From the NCBI RefSeq assembly GCF_901933205.1, contig NC_044585.1, positions 620,001-684,000 on the forward strand: DNA of 64,000 nt. Reading direction: 5' to 3'. Within the stretch, counting starts at the first letter, position 1; the number at the start of each line of letters is the position of its first letter. The notes under the pieces are model-generated. The model worked only from the letters and a program-made list of their open reading frames with translations. It searched no databases and was not told where the DNA came from. The position numbers and the translations under genes were made by a program. The DNA is from Camarhynchus parvulus. Lineage: Eukaryota > Chordata > Aves > Passeriformes > Thraupidae. Positions 11,301 to 22,681 of this stretch are shown here, piece after piece.

Positions 11301-11683
11301 GCCTGAGGAGCAGGAGGAGGCAGCTGGTGCTGCTCAGTTCAGGTTCTCTCCTGTGCAGGATGGACACAGCTCTGCTCCCCTGAGCTGGGGCACAGGAGGT
11401 CTGGAGCTTCCCAGGGACCTTGGATGTTCTGGAGATGTCCCTGAGGCAGTGACCTGCCCTGCAGGACAGGGAAGGCCTGGGAAGCACCTCTGGTTTTGGG
11501 GGAACTGGTAGGTGGGAGCCCATGGGTGGGAGCTCTGGAGGGTAAAGGAGCTCAGGGCACCCGGCAGGGGTTCTAGGAGAGCTGCCCCAGCAGGAGAATG
11601 GTCCCTTCCCGCTCTCAGGAAAGTCAGCAGTCCAGTTTGGCTAAAGAGGGAGCTCCTGCCTGAGCTCCAGCACAGGAGGAGAA

Positions 11684-12359
11684 TGTCTTGGTTTGGAAAG
11701 ACAGGAGTCCGCTAAGGAAGGCAGGAGCCTCCCCTGAAATGGAGAATGTAAACCCTCCCCACCCCTCCCAATTGCTATAAATTTTAAATTAAGGGGCTTT
11801 CAGGCAAAAATATGGGAGCAGGAAATAACAGTTCTTTGATAGGGAAGAAAAAACCAAAAGGATAAAATAAACAATGCAGTACACTAGAACAACACTGCCA
11901 GAGTCAGAACCCAACCTGACACCCTGTGGGTCAGGGTGCTGGCAGCAGTGCCATTGGAATTGTGGCTCAGCCCTCCTGCAGTGTCAGGGGTGGTTCTGCT
12001 GGAGCAGGGATCCTGGAGAAAGGTGCAGTCTCTGCCTCTGAAGATCCAGTGGAAGAAGAGACAGCTGCTGTTCCTCTGGGAAATCCAGTGGAGAAGCCGT
12101 GCTGGTGTTCCAGAATCTCCAGATTATATCCAGGCAGGAATGCTTGGCTCCTCCCTCTGGGCTCACATCTCCCAATGGGATGCTGTAGTTCTTATCAGTC
12201 ATGCAGGGACATTCAATAGCTGTTATCAGCAATGTCCCCTCCCAAGGGAGGAGTGATTGTGGTCACTCAAAGAGAGAGATAAGGCAAACTGCCCACTTGA
12301 CAAAGGTAATCAGCCATACAGATGGTAATGGAAAACATCTTGCCTTGCAATCTGGAACA
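11684..12359 (-). mobile_element. solo LTR, family A, copy 2
   Basis: On the + strand it starts TGTCTTGGTTTGG and ends CTGGAACA, the reverse complement of the family A LTR, at 676 bp. It is visibly very close to copy 3 at 62898 and differs more from copy 1, suggesting copies 2 and 3 are younger or share a subfamily. Flanking pentamers GAGAA and GACAC match at only three of five bases, so the target duplication is uncertain. Confidence 0.85.
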
Positions 12360-12411
12360 GACACTCAGAGGAGGGGGAAGGGCTGGGAAAGGTGTGCTGC
12401 AGAAGCATTGT

Positions 12412-12567
12412 CCCAGCATGCAGGTGAGGTGTTGGGAAAGCCAAAGCTCACCTTGAACTGAAGGCTCCAAGGGATGCCAGGCATGGCCATGGAAAGGGCA
12501 GGGATAACCAAGGGGCTCGGGATGGGCCATGGAGTGACAGGGATGCAGAAAAGGCTCAGTCAGTGCC
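12412..12567 (+). repeat. 156-bp direct duplication, copy 1
   Basis: Starts CCCAGCATGCAGG, ends CTCAGTCAGTGCC, and recurs in the same orientation at 15702-15855 with only scattered differences. Neither unit resembles CR1 or the LTRs. It could be a small segmental duplication or a low-copy dispersed repeat. The copies bracket the family B LTR and the (GGGAA)n array. Confidence 0.85.
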
Positions 12568-12943
12568 TCCTTTCCTTCTGTTCCCATTGACAAAGATTCC
12601 CAGGACTCTAGAGTTGGAGAGGGGGTTCCAGGAGAGCAGCTCTCAGTGCCAGAGGGGGATCAAGTTGGGAATCCCTCGAGGGATCCAAACCCACCTCAGT
12701 CTGTGGGACAAGCAGGGCACATTTACGGTGCTCAGCAGCCAGGCACTGTCAGAGCACTCTGTCACTTCTCTGGGAGGTGAAGGAGCTTGGAGGAGACTCC
12801 CAGGAGCTGCAGGGAACCTCCCACCACAGCCAGGTCTGCAGGAGGGGTGGAAGGAGGAGCAGCACGTGAAGGGGCCAGGTGCCAGAGAACGTGCATCAGC
12901 TGCCCCCAGCTCTGAGCAAACCTCACCTTGCAGAGCCCCCAGG

Positions 12944-13480
12944 TGCCACTGACATATTTTATGAAAATCCCTTGACCAGGATTTTTCTCCTGAGAAGCTG
13001 AGAAACCTCAGAAAAGAAATGTAAACATTAATTATCTGATGTGGCTGTGGAATGTGGTCTGGAGCTTGCTTACCAACAGGCGCATCTGTGGTTCCATGTG
13101 AATTGTTTTTACTTAACGACCAACCCCAGTCCAGCTGTTGAGACTCTAGTGAGTCATGAGTTTTTATTATCATTCTTTTCTAGCCTTCTGTTTTCTCCTT
13201 TCTCTTTCTTTACTATAGTTTTAGTATAGCATTTTCATATAATATAATATAATATAATATAATATAATATAATATAATATAATATAATATAATATAATAT
13301 AATATAATATAATATAATATAATATAATATAATATAATATAATATAATATAATATAATATAATATAATATAATATAATATAACATAACATAACATAATAT
13401 GTCATAAAATAATAAATCAGCCTTCTGAAACATGCAGTCAAGATTCTCATCTCTTCCCTCATTCTGGGGACCCTCAAACA
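12944..13480 (+). mobile_element. LTR, family B, copy 1, expanded by a microsatellite
   Basis: Homologous to the LTRs at 23343 (+), 38229 (-) and 54722 (-): GACATATTTTATGAAAATCC, then CTCCTGAGAAGCTGAGAAACC, GTGGAATG, ACTATAGTTTTAGTATAG, AATAAATCAGCCTTCTGAAA and CTCTTCCCTCATTC. In the other copies a short A/T-rich run of some 15-30 bases sits before AATAAA; here it has grown to a (ATAAT)n array of about 160 bases. Outer ends are approximate and no target-site duplication was found. Confidence 0.8.
13237..13400 (+). repeat. (ATAAT)n pentanucleotide array inside LTR B
   Basis: Nearly perfect pentamer repeats, ending in three ATAAC variants. They give a long Tyr/Ile/Leu minus-strand frame that is an artefact. 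The array lies exactly where sister LTRs carry AATATAATAAAATAATAAA, so it evidently grew from that seed. Confidence 0.95.
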
Positions 13481-14349
13481 CTCCCTGGGGGCTGTGGGCA
13501 GGGCTGGGAGAGTGGCTGGGGGCAGCAGGAGGGGGCAAACAGCATCACTGCCCCAGCCTGGCACTGCTGCCAGGGACAGGACCATGTGAAGCCTTCAGTT
13601 CATAGCTCGTGTGAGATCTCTGGGTAATGGAAAAGAACCAGCTGGGATTTGTCAGAAACAAATCATTGCAAATCAGAGCCCTTTTTTTGACGGTAACAGT
13701 AACCAGTGGATGAAGAGAAGCAATAGATGTGAAGTCTCTTGACTTTAAGGCTGTTAAGAGAGCACAAGAGGATGTTCCTGAGCAAAGCAGGGAAACAGAT
13801 CCGGATTTCTTGAGAGGATGGGGGTGCAAGCAGGGGAAGGCTGTTCCCAGAGAGCTCCTGCAAAGCCCTGTCCCAGCAGGACAGACAGGGCTGGCCTGAG
13901 ACTGATCCTGTTTGCAGTTCTAATTCTTGGTTTACAGGATGGAACTGGGAGGCTGAGCCCTGTGAAGAATGCCCAGCTGGAGTGAAGGGCAGGATTCAAA
14001 CCAGAGTGGCTTGGATGAAATTCAAATGCTCTAAAAGCAGTCACCTAAAAGGGGCTGTGGAGAGGATGGAGCCAAACTCTTCTCAGGGCTGCATAATGAG
14101 GTTGAACAGAGGATGGGCATGAGTTGCAACTGGGAAAATTTCCAGGGAAATATTCTTCACTTTCAGAACTAGAGAGGTGGGGAAAATCTCAATCCCTGGA
14201 ATTTTTCTAAACCAGAACTGAGAAGCCTGGTCCAGGTTTAGAGTTAGCCCTGCTTAGAGCAGAAAAGGGAAGGAGAGACCTCTAAGGCCCCTGGCAACCA
14301 AAATCTTTCTATTATTCTATGACAACAACTCAGCTGGGCATTTGCCATC
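13481..14349. other. unassigned interval
   Basis: No repeats matching elsewhere in the window and no supportable coding frame. Confidence 0.3.
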
Positions 14350-14493
14350 CTCAGCTGTCCCAGGCCAGGCTGGACAGGGCTTGGAGCAGCCTGGGACAGT
14401 GGGAAGTGTCCCTGCCCAGGCCAGGGGTGGCACTGGAAGGGCTTTAAGGTCCCTTCCAACCCAAACCATTCCAGGACTGCACAGTTCCATGAT
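14350..14493 (+). mobile_element. CR1 LINE 3' fragment
   Basis: CAGCTGTCCCAGGCCAGGCT through GGGACAGTGGGAAGTGTCCC and GGGCTTTAAGGTCCCTTCC to AACCATTCCAGGACTGCACAG, sense orientation with a decayed tail. Confidence 0.8.
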
Positions 14494-15024
14494 TTGAGGC
14501 CTGAATAGCTCAGGAGGGAAGGAGCAGCTGTGCAGAAGGCAAAGAAACTCCAGAGGAGCTGAGAGAGGAAATCCGGTGCCCCCCAAGAGGGACAATCCCT
14601 CAGGCAAAGCAGACTGGCTGCAGGGTTTCATCCCCTTCCCAAGGGATGAGATCCTGGTCCCTGCTCTTTGACCAGCCCTCTCCAGCATTTCTAACAGCAG
14701 CCCTGCTTTGGAAGGCCATGGGTGACTGTGAGTGAATTCCTTATCCCAGCAGGAGATGTTTTCCAGGCCACTGCTCCTGGCTTTCACACTTGTAAAGGTT
14801 TTAAGTTGTTTTCCCTATTTGCATGACAAATATCATACAATTTTTGGACACACAGAGCTGCATCCCCAGATTCCTCTTCTCTCAGGCTGCATGCAGCTGC
14901 AGAGCAAAGATTCTCTCCCTGAGCCTGCCTCTCCCAGGCAGAAAACAAAGGAGTTTCAGTAATGCGAGGTATCTCTCAGGTAGATATTTTATTGTTCTTT
15001 CCACAGTGCCCAGGATTGTCCACA

Positions 15025-15188
15025 GGGGGAAGGGAAGGGAAGGGAAGGGAAGGGAAGGGAAGGGAAGGGAAGGGAAGGGAAGGGAAGGGAAGGGAAGGGA
15101 AGGGAAGGGAAGGGAAGGGAAGGGAAGAGAGAAGAGGGAAGAGAGAAGAGAGAAGAGAGAAGAGAGAGAAGAGAGGAGAAAAGAGAAG
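15025..15188 (+). repeat. (GGGAA)n array grading into AGAGA purine tract
   Basis: About 100 bases of near-perfect GGGAA pentamers followed by about 60 bases of degenerate GAGA/GGGAAGAGA. The whole block is a homopurine strand, so a triplex (H-DNA) structure is plausible. Long Lys/Arg/Glu/Gly and Pro/Ser/Phe/Leu frames across it are artefacts. Confidence 0.95.
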
Positions 15189-15701
15189 GTTCCTCTCTGG
15201 GCAGGGCCAAAGATGCAGCTGGGTTTGGAGATGCTCCTGGGCCTCAGCAGGAGCATCAGAGAAGCAGGGGCTCAAGCAGCTGCGCTGGCTTTGGGCTGGA
15301 GGGCAGTGAAGGAGCCCTGGAGCTGGGATAAGGGGTTCAGGGCAGGTGGGATGTGGTGGCTCAGTGCTGTGCTCAGGTGTGGCAGGTCTGGAGGAGCAGC
15401 CAGACCTCTCCTCCCAGGGCTCCACCTTCCCCCACCCTATTTCTGTTCATATTTGCCTGGAGCAGAGGGCAGATAAATTCCTGGTGAGCTCTTAGGAAAG
15501 TTATCCATGTTAGGACTCGGGGTCACAGGCACTGAGGGACATCCCTCTTTTAGTGGCAGGGTTGGACATCAGTGCTTGGGTCTGTGACAGTCTGAGCTGC
15601 AGGGATCTCCCTGCACCCCTGTCAAGGGCTGACACAAAATGCTCTCACCCTTCCTTACAACAGGCAAAGAGCCTGACCCCTGCAGGAATCCATCCCTGCC
15701 T

Positions 15702-15855
15702 CCCAGCATGCAGGGGAGGTGTGGGAAAGCCAAAGCTCACCTTGAACTGAAGGCTCCAAGGGATGCCAGGCATGGCCATGGAAAAGGCAGGGATAGCCAA
15801 GGGGATGGGATGGGCCATGGAGTGACAGGGATGCAGAGAAGGCTCAGTCAGTGCC
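15702..15855 (+). repeat. 154-bp direct duplication, copy 2
   Basis: Same-orientation partner of 12412-12567, about 3.3 kb downstream. The difference around GGGGATGGGATGGGCC adds a pentamer-like GGGAT step that is absent from copy 1. Confidence 0.85.
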
Positions 15856-16083
15856 ATCCTGCTCACACAGCTCCGGGCTGGCTCTTGGAGACTCTCTGCC
15901 CCAATTAACAAATCCCTATCAAAGGTCTTGGCTCCTTTGCATCTTCTCATAAGGCTAAAAGGACAATGGCAAACTCTCCAAGGTCTCATACCAAACCCTG
16001 GCTGATGCTTTATCTCCATTTCCCTCCTCCACTAAAGAGTGGGGACATAAATCCTGGATTTCCACAGCCTCTCCCATGTTCTC

Positions 16084-16408
16084 AGAATCATGGAATGGAT
16101 TGGGTTGGAAGGGACATTAAAATCCACCCAGTGCCACCCTGCCATGGCAGGGACACCTCCCACTGTCCCAGGCTGCTCCCAGCCCCAGTGTCCAGCCTGG
16201 CCTTGGGCACTGCCAGGGATCCAGGGGCAGCCCCAGCTGCTCTGGGCACCCTGTGCCAGGGCCTGCTCACCCTGCCAGGGAACAATTCCTAATTCCCAAT
16301 ATCCCATCCATCCCTGCCCTCTGGCAGTGGGAGCCATTCCCTGTGTCCTGTCCCTCCAGCCCTTGTCCCCAGTCCCTCTGCAGCTCTCCTGGAGCCCCTT
16401 TAGGTGCT
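16084..16408 (-). mobile_element. CR1 LINE 3' fragment
   Basis: Begins AGAATCATGGAATGGATTGG and extends about 325 bases, including CCTGCCCTCTGGCAGTGGG and CTCTGCAGCTCTCCTGGAGC. It is nearly the same as 46097-46490, also on the minus strand, and is the complement of 40530-40830. Confidence 0.85.
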
Positions 16409-17230
16409 GGTGTTCTCCTGAAAGAGCAGAGGTGGAGCACCACTGCCTGCCAGCCTGGCAAGATGTGTGTGCCCTGTCCCCTGTGTGTGTGCCCTGTCCC
16501 CTGCAGGGCTCCCAGGGACAGCTCAGCTGCCTGGGGCACAGAGAATTTGCTTCCCATGTGAGGATTACAAAGGAGGTTTAGAAACATTTCTTGGGGAGTT
16601 TTTTTTTAAAGCTTTTGTATTCTGCTCGGATGGTGTTTCTCTCCAAGCAGAAGGAGCTCCCCCCACCCAAAAATAAAAAAAAAGGAAGAAAAGGTTAGGC
16701 CAAGCCTGTGCTTGGATGAAATCCCTGGAAGTGTTTGGCTCCTTGTGCAGCTCAAATGCTGCATTTGCCTGACTAAGACACAGCCTCTCCTGCTGGGCTT
16801 CTCATGGGTTCAGGAGCTTAAACTGGATTTCCAGCAAGGACAGGGTCTGAGTCCCCAGCCATGGCAGGGAGCATTTCCCTGGGGCTGCAGAGCAGGAGTC
16901 ACCTCCTGTGCCTCGGTCCCTGCTCAGGGCAGCAGCAGCAGCTGGGTGGGAGCGGCCCCATTCCCATTCCCTGGGCTGTCACGGGCATTGTGAAAGGGCC
17001 ACTCATTGCAATGCTCCGTTTCAATCTCCTCAGCGCTGGCAGGAGCTCTGCGGGCACAGGAGGCAGTGCTGATTCAATGTTCAGTGCTGAGCCTGGGGAT
17101 GATCCCAGCGTGTCCCATGGGGGGATGGGAACAGAGCAGGAGCAGCCTCCTCACCCCAGGCACAGCTGGGCAACGGGGCAGCTTGGAAAGCGAGTGTGTG
17201 CTCAGAGGGGACGTTTGAGATGATTTTCAC

Positions 17231-17360
17231 AGACTCACAGAAGGTTCTGAGTTGGAAGGGACCCAAAGGAGCATCGAGTCCATCTGGGGATGGCCCCTGT
17301 GGGGATGGAACCCACTGGGGGCTGTCAGTACCAGGCTCTGACCAGCTGAGCCAGCCCCAG
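17231..17360 (-). mobile_element. CR1-like LINE 3' fragment, diverged
   Basis: CAGACTCACAGAAGGTTCTG followed by AGTTGGAAGGGACCCAAAGG matches the start of reverse-complement CR1, but the following segment differs from the common copies and may be another CR1 subfamily. Confidence 0.6.
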
Positions 17361-17478
17361 CTCACCCTCGGACAGAAGCTGCAGCTGGGCTCCAGCCCTG
17401 GGGGGACCAGAGCTGTGAGAGGAGCCAGGATGGCAGCCTGGGCTAGCTGGGGTGGGCTGGGGAGCTCCCCAGCTCTGC

Positions 17479-17643
17479 CCATGCCATGCCATGCCATCAC
17501 ATCCCATCCCATCCCAGGCCATGCCATGCCATGCCATGCCATGCCATGCCATGCCATGCCATGCCATGCCATGCCATGCCATGCCATGCCATGCCATGCC
17601 ATGCCATCCCATCCCAGCCCATCCCAGCCCATCCCATCCCAGG
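17479..17643 (+). repeat. mosaic (ATGCC)n / (ATCCC)n array
   Basis: About 33 pentamers, mostly ATGCC in the centre, with ATCCC blocks at both ends and occasional AGCCC and AGGCC. The mosaic shows single-base conversion between pentamer types within one array. Frames across it (Met-Pro-Cys-His and Gly-Met-Ala-Trp-His) are artefacts. Confidence 0.95.
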
Positions 17644-18910
17644 CCTTTGTGGGATGGAGCCAGGACATTCCAGGTGCCCCAGGGTGTCCCTGAGGGGGCT
17701 GGGCAGCTCGGGGGGCTCAGCTCTCAGCCCCCATGGGGGCTCAGGGTATCCCAAGCAGCTCAGGGCTGTCGCTGGTGTCACATCCTGCCACCACGCAGTG
17801 GGATGTGACCCTGACACCCACTGGGCAGCTCAGCAGGTTTATCTGCTCATCCCAGCCTTGGCAGGGATGCAGACAGGGAATTCCTGCTGCAGGGTGTCCC
17901 AGTGAGGCCCCAGGGGCTGGAAGGATCAGGCAGCAGTGGGAGCAGGGCTTTGTCTCCCTTGCTGGCCCAGAATTATCTGCTTTGGCAAAGGGAGAGGGAG
18001 CATCCCCCACCCTCTCCAGGGCACAGAGGGCTCTGGCCAGCCGGACAGGTCTCTGCAGCCCCTCCAGGCTGCTGGCCCAGTTTCACCTCTTCCAGAAGCG
18101 CCTGCTGAACTAGCCATGGGCATCAGTGTCCTGGTGGCATCAGGCTCTGGGGCTGCAACCCAGCCTGGATTCCTCTGGAGGTGATCAGGCCGTGCCCATG
18201 TTGGTGGGTGCCAGGTGATTTCTCAGCTGGTGGCTCCTGCTCAGGGTCACATCAGGGGGACACAGGGGGCACTGCCAGGGAATCTCCCCAGCCATGAAAT
18301 CAGACAGAGGCCCCCAAGCAAGCGAGCACTGGCAGTGTCAGGAGGCAGCAGAGCTGCACTTGTTGGTGTTTTCTCCTGGAAAAAAGACATTGTGGGAGTC
18401 CTTCTGCCCACAGAACGTTTTCCCACCTCCAGGCTCCATGCAGGGATGCAGGCAATGACACATGGCTGCCTCGAGTCTCCCCCGGGCTCTCATCCCCAAG
18501 AGATTCCTGCTTGGAAGGGGCAGGGGGCCGTGCCTGGGGCACTGCTGGAGGCACTGGGGAGTGTCCCAGGTGGGATCCAGCAGGAGCCAGAGCAGACACA
18601 GCAACCCCTCAGAGCTTCAGCCACTCAGGGTGGCAGCACCCAGCGGGGCCAGCTGGGAAAGGACCTCTGGTGTCCCCTCGTGCTCCAGCAGGGCCCTCGC
18701 AGAGCTCAGGGCACAGCAGGCTGTGCTCACAGCTCTGCCATGGCCCCAGCGAGGAGCCCCCAGAGCCTCTCTGGGCTCTGCTCAGGGCTGGCACTGCCCA
18801 GGGCAGCAGCTCTGCCTCCTGGGCAGGGGCAGCTCCTGGGCTCAGGCCCTGCCCGTGGCTCTGGGGCCATGGCTGGGCCTGGAGCAGAGCCTGGGGCTGC
18901 CCTGAGCCTG

Positions 18911-19034
18911 CACACAGGGACAGACTGGGGGACACACGGACACACAGACAGGGACAGACTGGGGGACACACGGACAGACAAGGACAGACAGGGACACACA
19001 GGGGGACACAGGCACAGACAGACACATAGGGACA
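18911..19034 (+). repeat. GGGACACA/GACAGA-type minisatellite
   Basis: Two long similar units containing GGGACAGACTGGGGGACACA, followed by shorter GGACAGACA and GGGACACA words. The array is degenerate. Confidence 0.8.
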
Positions 19035-19045
19035 CCCAGGCCCCC

Positions 19046-19150
19046 CAGGGCTCAGCCCCTCTCTCTCCCTGGGCTCCTCTCCAGGCTGAGCAGCCCCAGC
19101 TCCCTCAGCCTCTCCTGGCCCCGAGCTGCTCCAGCCCTTGCTCAGCACTT
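19046..19150 (-). mobile_element. CR1 LINE fragment
   Basis: CTCCAGGCTGAGCAGCCCCA and CTCAGCCTCTCCTGGCCCC match the more 5' part of the reverse-complement CR1 3' region, without the terminal tail. Confidence 0.6.
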
Positions 19151-19436
19151 CAGGTGCTGGGAGGGGCTCTGGGGTCTCCCAGAACAGCCCCAGCCCTCCC
19201 ACCCTGGGCACAGAGAGAGGAATAAGCAGACATGGCTGGAATTCCTGCACTCCACACGGGCCTTGGGCCTGCCATGCCAGTCCTGCAAGGACAAGGGAAA
19301 TTTTCCATTCCAGCTCCTCTAGGAATCATTGTGTGTCCAGGCAATGCCGGGACACTGGAGATCAGGCAGGTGGAGGATATAAGGAGCTTATAAGGGTGGC
19401 AGAGAGTAGAGGAGCTGTGGGGCCATGGCAGGGTGA

Positions 19437-19640
19437 TGAGCAGGGTGGGCAGCCCTGGCACAGGGTGCCCAGAGCAGCTGGGGCTGCCCCTGGATCCCTG
19501 GCAGTGCCCAAGGCCAGGCTGGACATTGGGGCTGGGAGCACCTGGGACAGTGGGAGGTGTCCCTGCCATGGCAGGGGGGGATGGGATGAGCTTTAAGGTC
19601 CCTCCCAACCCAAACCAGTCTGGGATTCTGGGATTTTGGG
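19437..19640 (+). mobile_element. CR1 LINE 3' fragment
   Basis: From GCAGGGTGGGCAGCCCTGG to GTCTGGGATTCTGGGATT, with the full TCCCTGGCAGTGCCCAAGGC and GGGACAGTGGGAGGTGTCCC words, sense orientation and intact tail. Confidence 0.85.
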
Positions 19641-20149
19641 ACACTCAGCTCTTGATCCCCCTTTCCCCGCACATCCAAGCTCCCTCCTCCCTGCCTGGCT
19701 GCTCACAAAGCTGGGAGAGGCCTCCTTATGCTTAGAGCAAAAGGGCACCACGTCCTTCCCAGTGCCCCATTCAGCCTGCAGGAACTGGGAGCTGCAGGAA
19801 CTGGGAGCTGCAGGAACAGAGCTCTGGGCACCATAGGACCCAGGCACTGGGCCCTGCAGGAAGCAGGCCCATGGGATGCTGTTCCTCCTGTTCCCCAGCC
19901 CAGACACATCCCTGCTTGCAGCCTTCCCCTCCTGCCCCAGCCCATGTGAGCAGTGCCCCAGTGCCCGCAGGGCTGGGTGCTCCCTGCAGGAGCCGAGCTC
20001 TGGGCTGGCTCCATGGCCCATGGCAGCAGCAGGGCAGGATTGGGCTGGCTGCCTGAGGGATGCCTGGGAAAGGCTGAGCATGGTAAGCAGGGCTCTGGGT
20101 GGCCGCTCTCACACGTGTCCTTCAGCAGGAACTTGTAACGGGCAGCTGC

Positions 20150-20450
20150 CTTTGCCTGCTGTGAATTAAGGAAAACAGATGTGACATTTAAAGCTTCTCA
20201 TGGCACCGTTGTGTGCTAGCTAGAGCTGCATTCTTTCAGCAAGGTCTGATAAAAATAATGAGCAGGTGACTCTCCTTGCAACTTCTTGGCATTTATTTTC
20301 AATGTCCTTAACTGCTTCATTCCCCAGAGTGCTGACAGCAGCACTCACCCGCTCCAGGCAGGAGTATTCACAAAGATTTCCTTTTGAGGACCAGATATGC
20401 CATGGAAACCCTCCAGGAACTGATGTGAATGGGCCAAACACTCCTGGTTT
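20150..20450. other. possible conserved non-coding or exonic block
   Basis: Balanced-composition sequence between repeats, with no CR1 or LTR match. A 73-codon minus-strand frame (20220-20441) has a varied, protein-like composition (Glu, Lys, Asp, Cys and Val well represented), unlike the Pro/Gly/Ser frames elsewhere. It has no identifiable domain. It may be an exon, a regulatory element or chance. Confidence 0.2.
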
Positions 20451-20604
20451 GTGTCACTGCAAACCTGCGGAGCCACTGGGGCATAACTCATGGAGTGAAG
20501 CCAGAGCTCAGCTGAGGAAAGTTCAGCCCCAGATTCTGGGCTGTGCCTGGATTTCCTCAAACTCCTTTTTTCCTCAGACTTCTGTTTTTTCATACAAAAT
20601 AGGA

Positions 20605-21000
20605 TCTGGAGCCCCAGGAGAGGCTGAGGGAGCTGGGAAGGGGCTCAGCCTGGAGCAAAGGAGGCTCAGGGGGCCCTTGTGGCTCTGCACAGCTCCTGCC
20701 AGGAGGGGACAGCCGGGGGGGTCGGGCTGTGCTCCAGGGAACAGGGACAGGAGCAGAGGGAACGGCCTCAGGCTGGGCCAGGGCAGGGCCAGGGTGGATT
20801 TTGGGGTAATTCCTTCATGGAGGGGGCAGCCAGGCACTGGCACAGCTGCCCAGGGAGGTTTGGAGTGCCCATCCCTGGAGGTGCCCAAGGAAGGCCTGGA
20901 TGTGGCACTCAGTGCTCAAGGCTGGGGACAAGGTGGGCATTGGGCACAGCTGGGACTCGACAGGCTGGGAGGACTTTTCTTACCTCAGGGATTCTGGGAA
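20605..21000 (+). mobile_element. CR1 LINE 3' fragment, longer copy
   Basis: About 395 bases in sense orientation, from GGATCTGGAGCCCCAGGAG through TTGGAGTGCCCATCCCTGG and CTCAGTGCTCAAGGCTGGGG to CTCAGGGATTCTGGGA. It is the complement of 9563-9935. Confidence 0.85.
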
Positions 21001-21499
21001 AATGTCTGTGAGCACCCAACACACTGAGTGCATCCAGGAGGAAAAGGCCAATGCCAGAGACATCTGAGGGATTCATTTGGGAAAATTGCCTTGGTTTTAA
21101 AGCCTGGGTTTTCAGCAACAATTTGATGTGGATTCACAGAATATCACCTTGTAGTGACCAAGCCAGAGAACCTCCACCTCCATCCTTCTCCTCCTAGGTC
21201 CATGAGCAACACCCAACTCAGCCTGGCAACTGTGTGGCCTCCAGAGCCCATCCCTGCTCTTGTGCCAGGCAGTGTCTGACAGGAGCCCTCAGCCCGTGCC
21301 AATGTCCCCTGCTCTGCCCCCGTGTCCCTGGGACCTGCCTCTTGTCCTTAAAGGGGTCAGGTGTCACCCACTGACCTCGGCCTGGGACATCCTGTCCAGA
21401 AACCCCCAGCTCTTCTCAGCAGGGCTCATTCCAGCTCACCCCCACAGCTGTGGCTGCACCCAGCTCCTGCCCCACCCTCACTGAGACATGCCCCAGGCA

Positions 21500-21537
21500 G
21501 GGACAGCTCCTCCTGGGGACAGCTCCATCTCTGCTCT

Positions 21538-21574
<37 letters not shown>

Positions 21575-21858
21575 CTCCATCTCTGCTCTGGGACAGGGAC
21601 AGCACCCAGGGCATGGCTGGAGCTGGGCCAGGGCAGCTCAGGCTGAGCTCAGGGCAAGGTTCTTCCCCCAGAGGGTGCTGGCACTGCCCAGGCTGCCCAG
21701 GGAATGGGCACGGCCCCGAGGCTGCCAGAGCTCCAGGAGCCTTTGGACAGCACTGCCAGGGATGGACAGGGTGGGATTGTTGGGAGTCTGGGCAGGGACA
21801 GGGGTGGGACTGGATGATCCTGGGGGTCCCTCCCGATTCAGGACATTCTGGGATTCTC
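21500..21858 (+). mobile_element. CR1 LINE 3' fragment containing a (GGGACA)n run
   Basis: Contains GGGCAAGGTTCTTCCCCCAG, CACGGCCCCGAGGCTGCCAG and ends GGACATTCTGGGATTC. Near its 5' end, GGGACA is repeated about six times at 21540-21574 and the following CAGCTCCATCTCTGCTC word is duplicated across the array, showing local expansion within the LINE. Confidence 0.85.
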
Positions 21859-22074
21859 CTTACAGAACTGTTTTTTGTCAAGTCTGGCATTTTCTGGCAT
21901 ATTTCCCTCTATTCAGGAGAGCAGCATTAACAGGATCACTTTTAGAACCTACTTTTAGGTACTTGCACAGAGAAAGAAGATGTGCAGATTTTGATGGATA
22001 AATCCAGTTTTTCTTTCCTACTTACCCAGAATACCAAAGTTTTTTTGTTTCTCCTGTGAAAGCCAAGACTACTT

Positions 22075-22210
22075 TTTAAAAAAGTTCTCATTTTTATTAA
22101 AATTTTTCATTAAAAATAATCAGGTTTTTTCAGAGATTTTTCCAAATGTCCTTGAATTTTACAGATTTTTTTCCTTTTGCCCTCTTTCCCTCCTTCCTCC
22201 CTGCTCCTGA
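22075..22210. other. AT-rich low-complexity stretch
   Basis: Runs of A and T with TTTTATTAAAATTTTTCATT-like words; no other feature. Confidence 0.6.
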
Positions 22211-22681
22211 GCCCTGCTAAAGATAAAGCCACTTCCCAGTAACAACAAATATCCACAAATTTAACTCCAAGCTGTTTGAACTATTTGTAGGGCTCCTGTT
22301 GCCTGTGCTGATGGCAGCAGCCAGGGGCCCTGAGCAGGAAACGAGCATTCTGTGAGCACCACGCACCAGCTGGGGAGCAGATTCTGTGGAGCCTGGGGAG
22401 GTCCTGACTCCATCTGGGATGCCAAGGCCCGACCATAAATCTTCCTGCTTGGAGCCCATCCTGGCTGCTGCTCAGCCCACTCCCTTGCAGGGAGCTCCTT
22501 CTTGCATCCCAGCAGCCCCCCAAGGGCAGGAGATGGGGCTGGGCCTGTGCCTGCAAATTTGGTTCCATTAGTATTGGGTTAATTAGCTGGAAACACAAAA
22601 AATGGGTTTTTTCTGTCATTGTGTGGGTTTTCAGTGAGTTCCCAGTGGCACAGTTTGCCCACAGCTCTGTGAAGTCCTGGG

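Noticed and set aside
15025..15188. Telomere-like sequence
   Set aside because: Units are GGGAA, not the vertebrate TTAGGG; the same applies to (GATGG)n at 63573.
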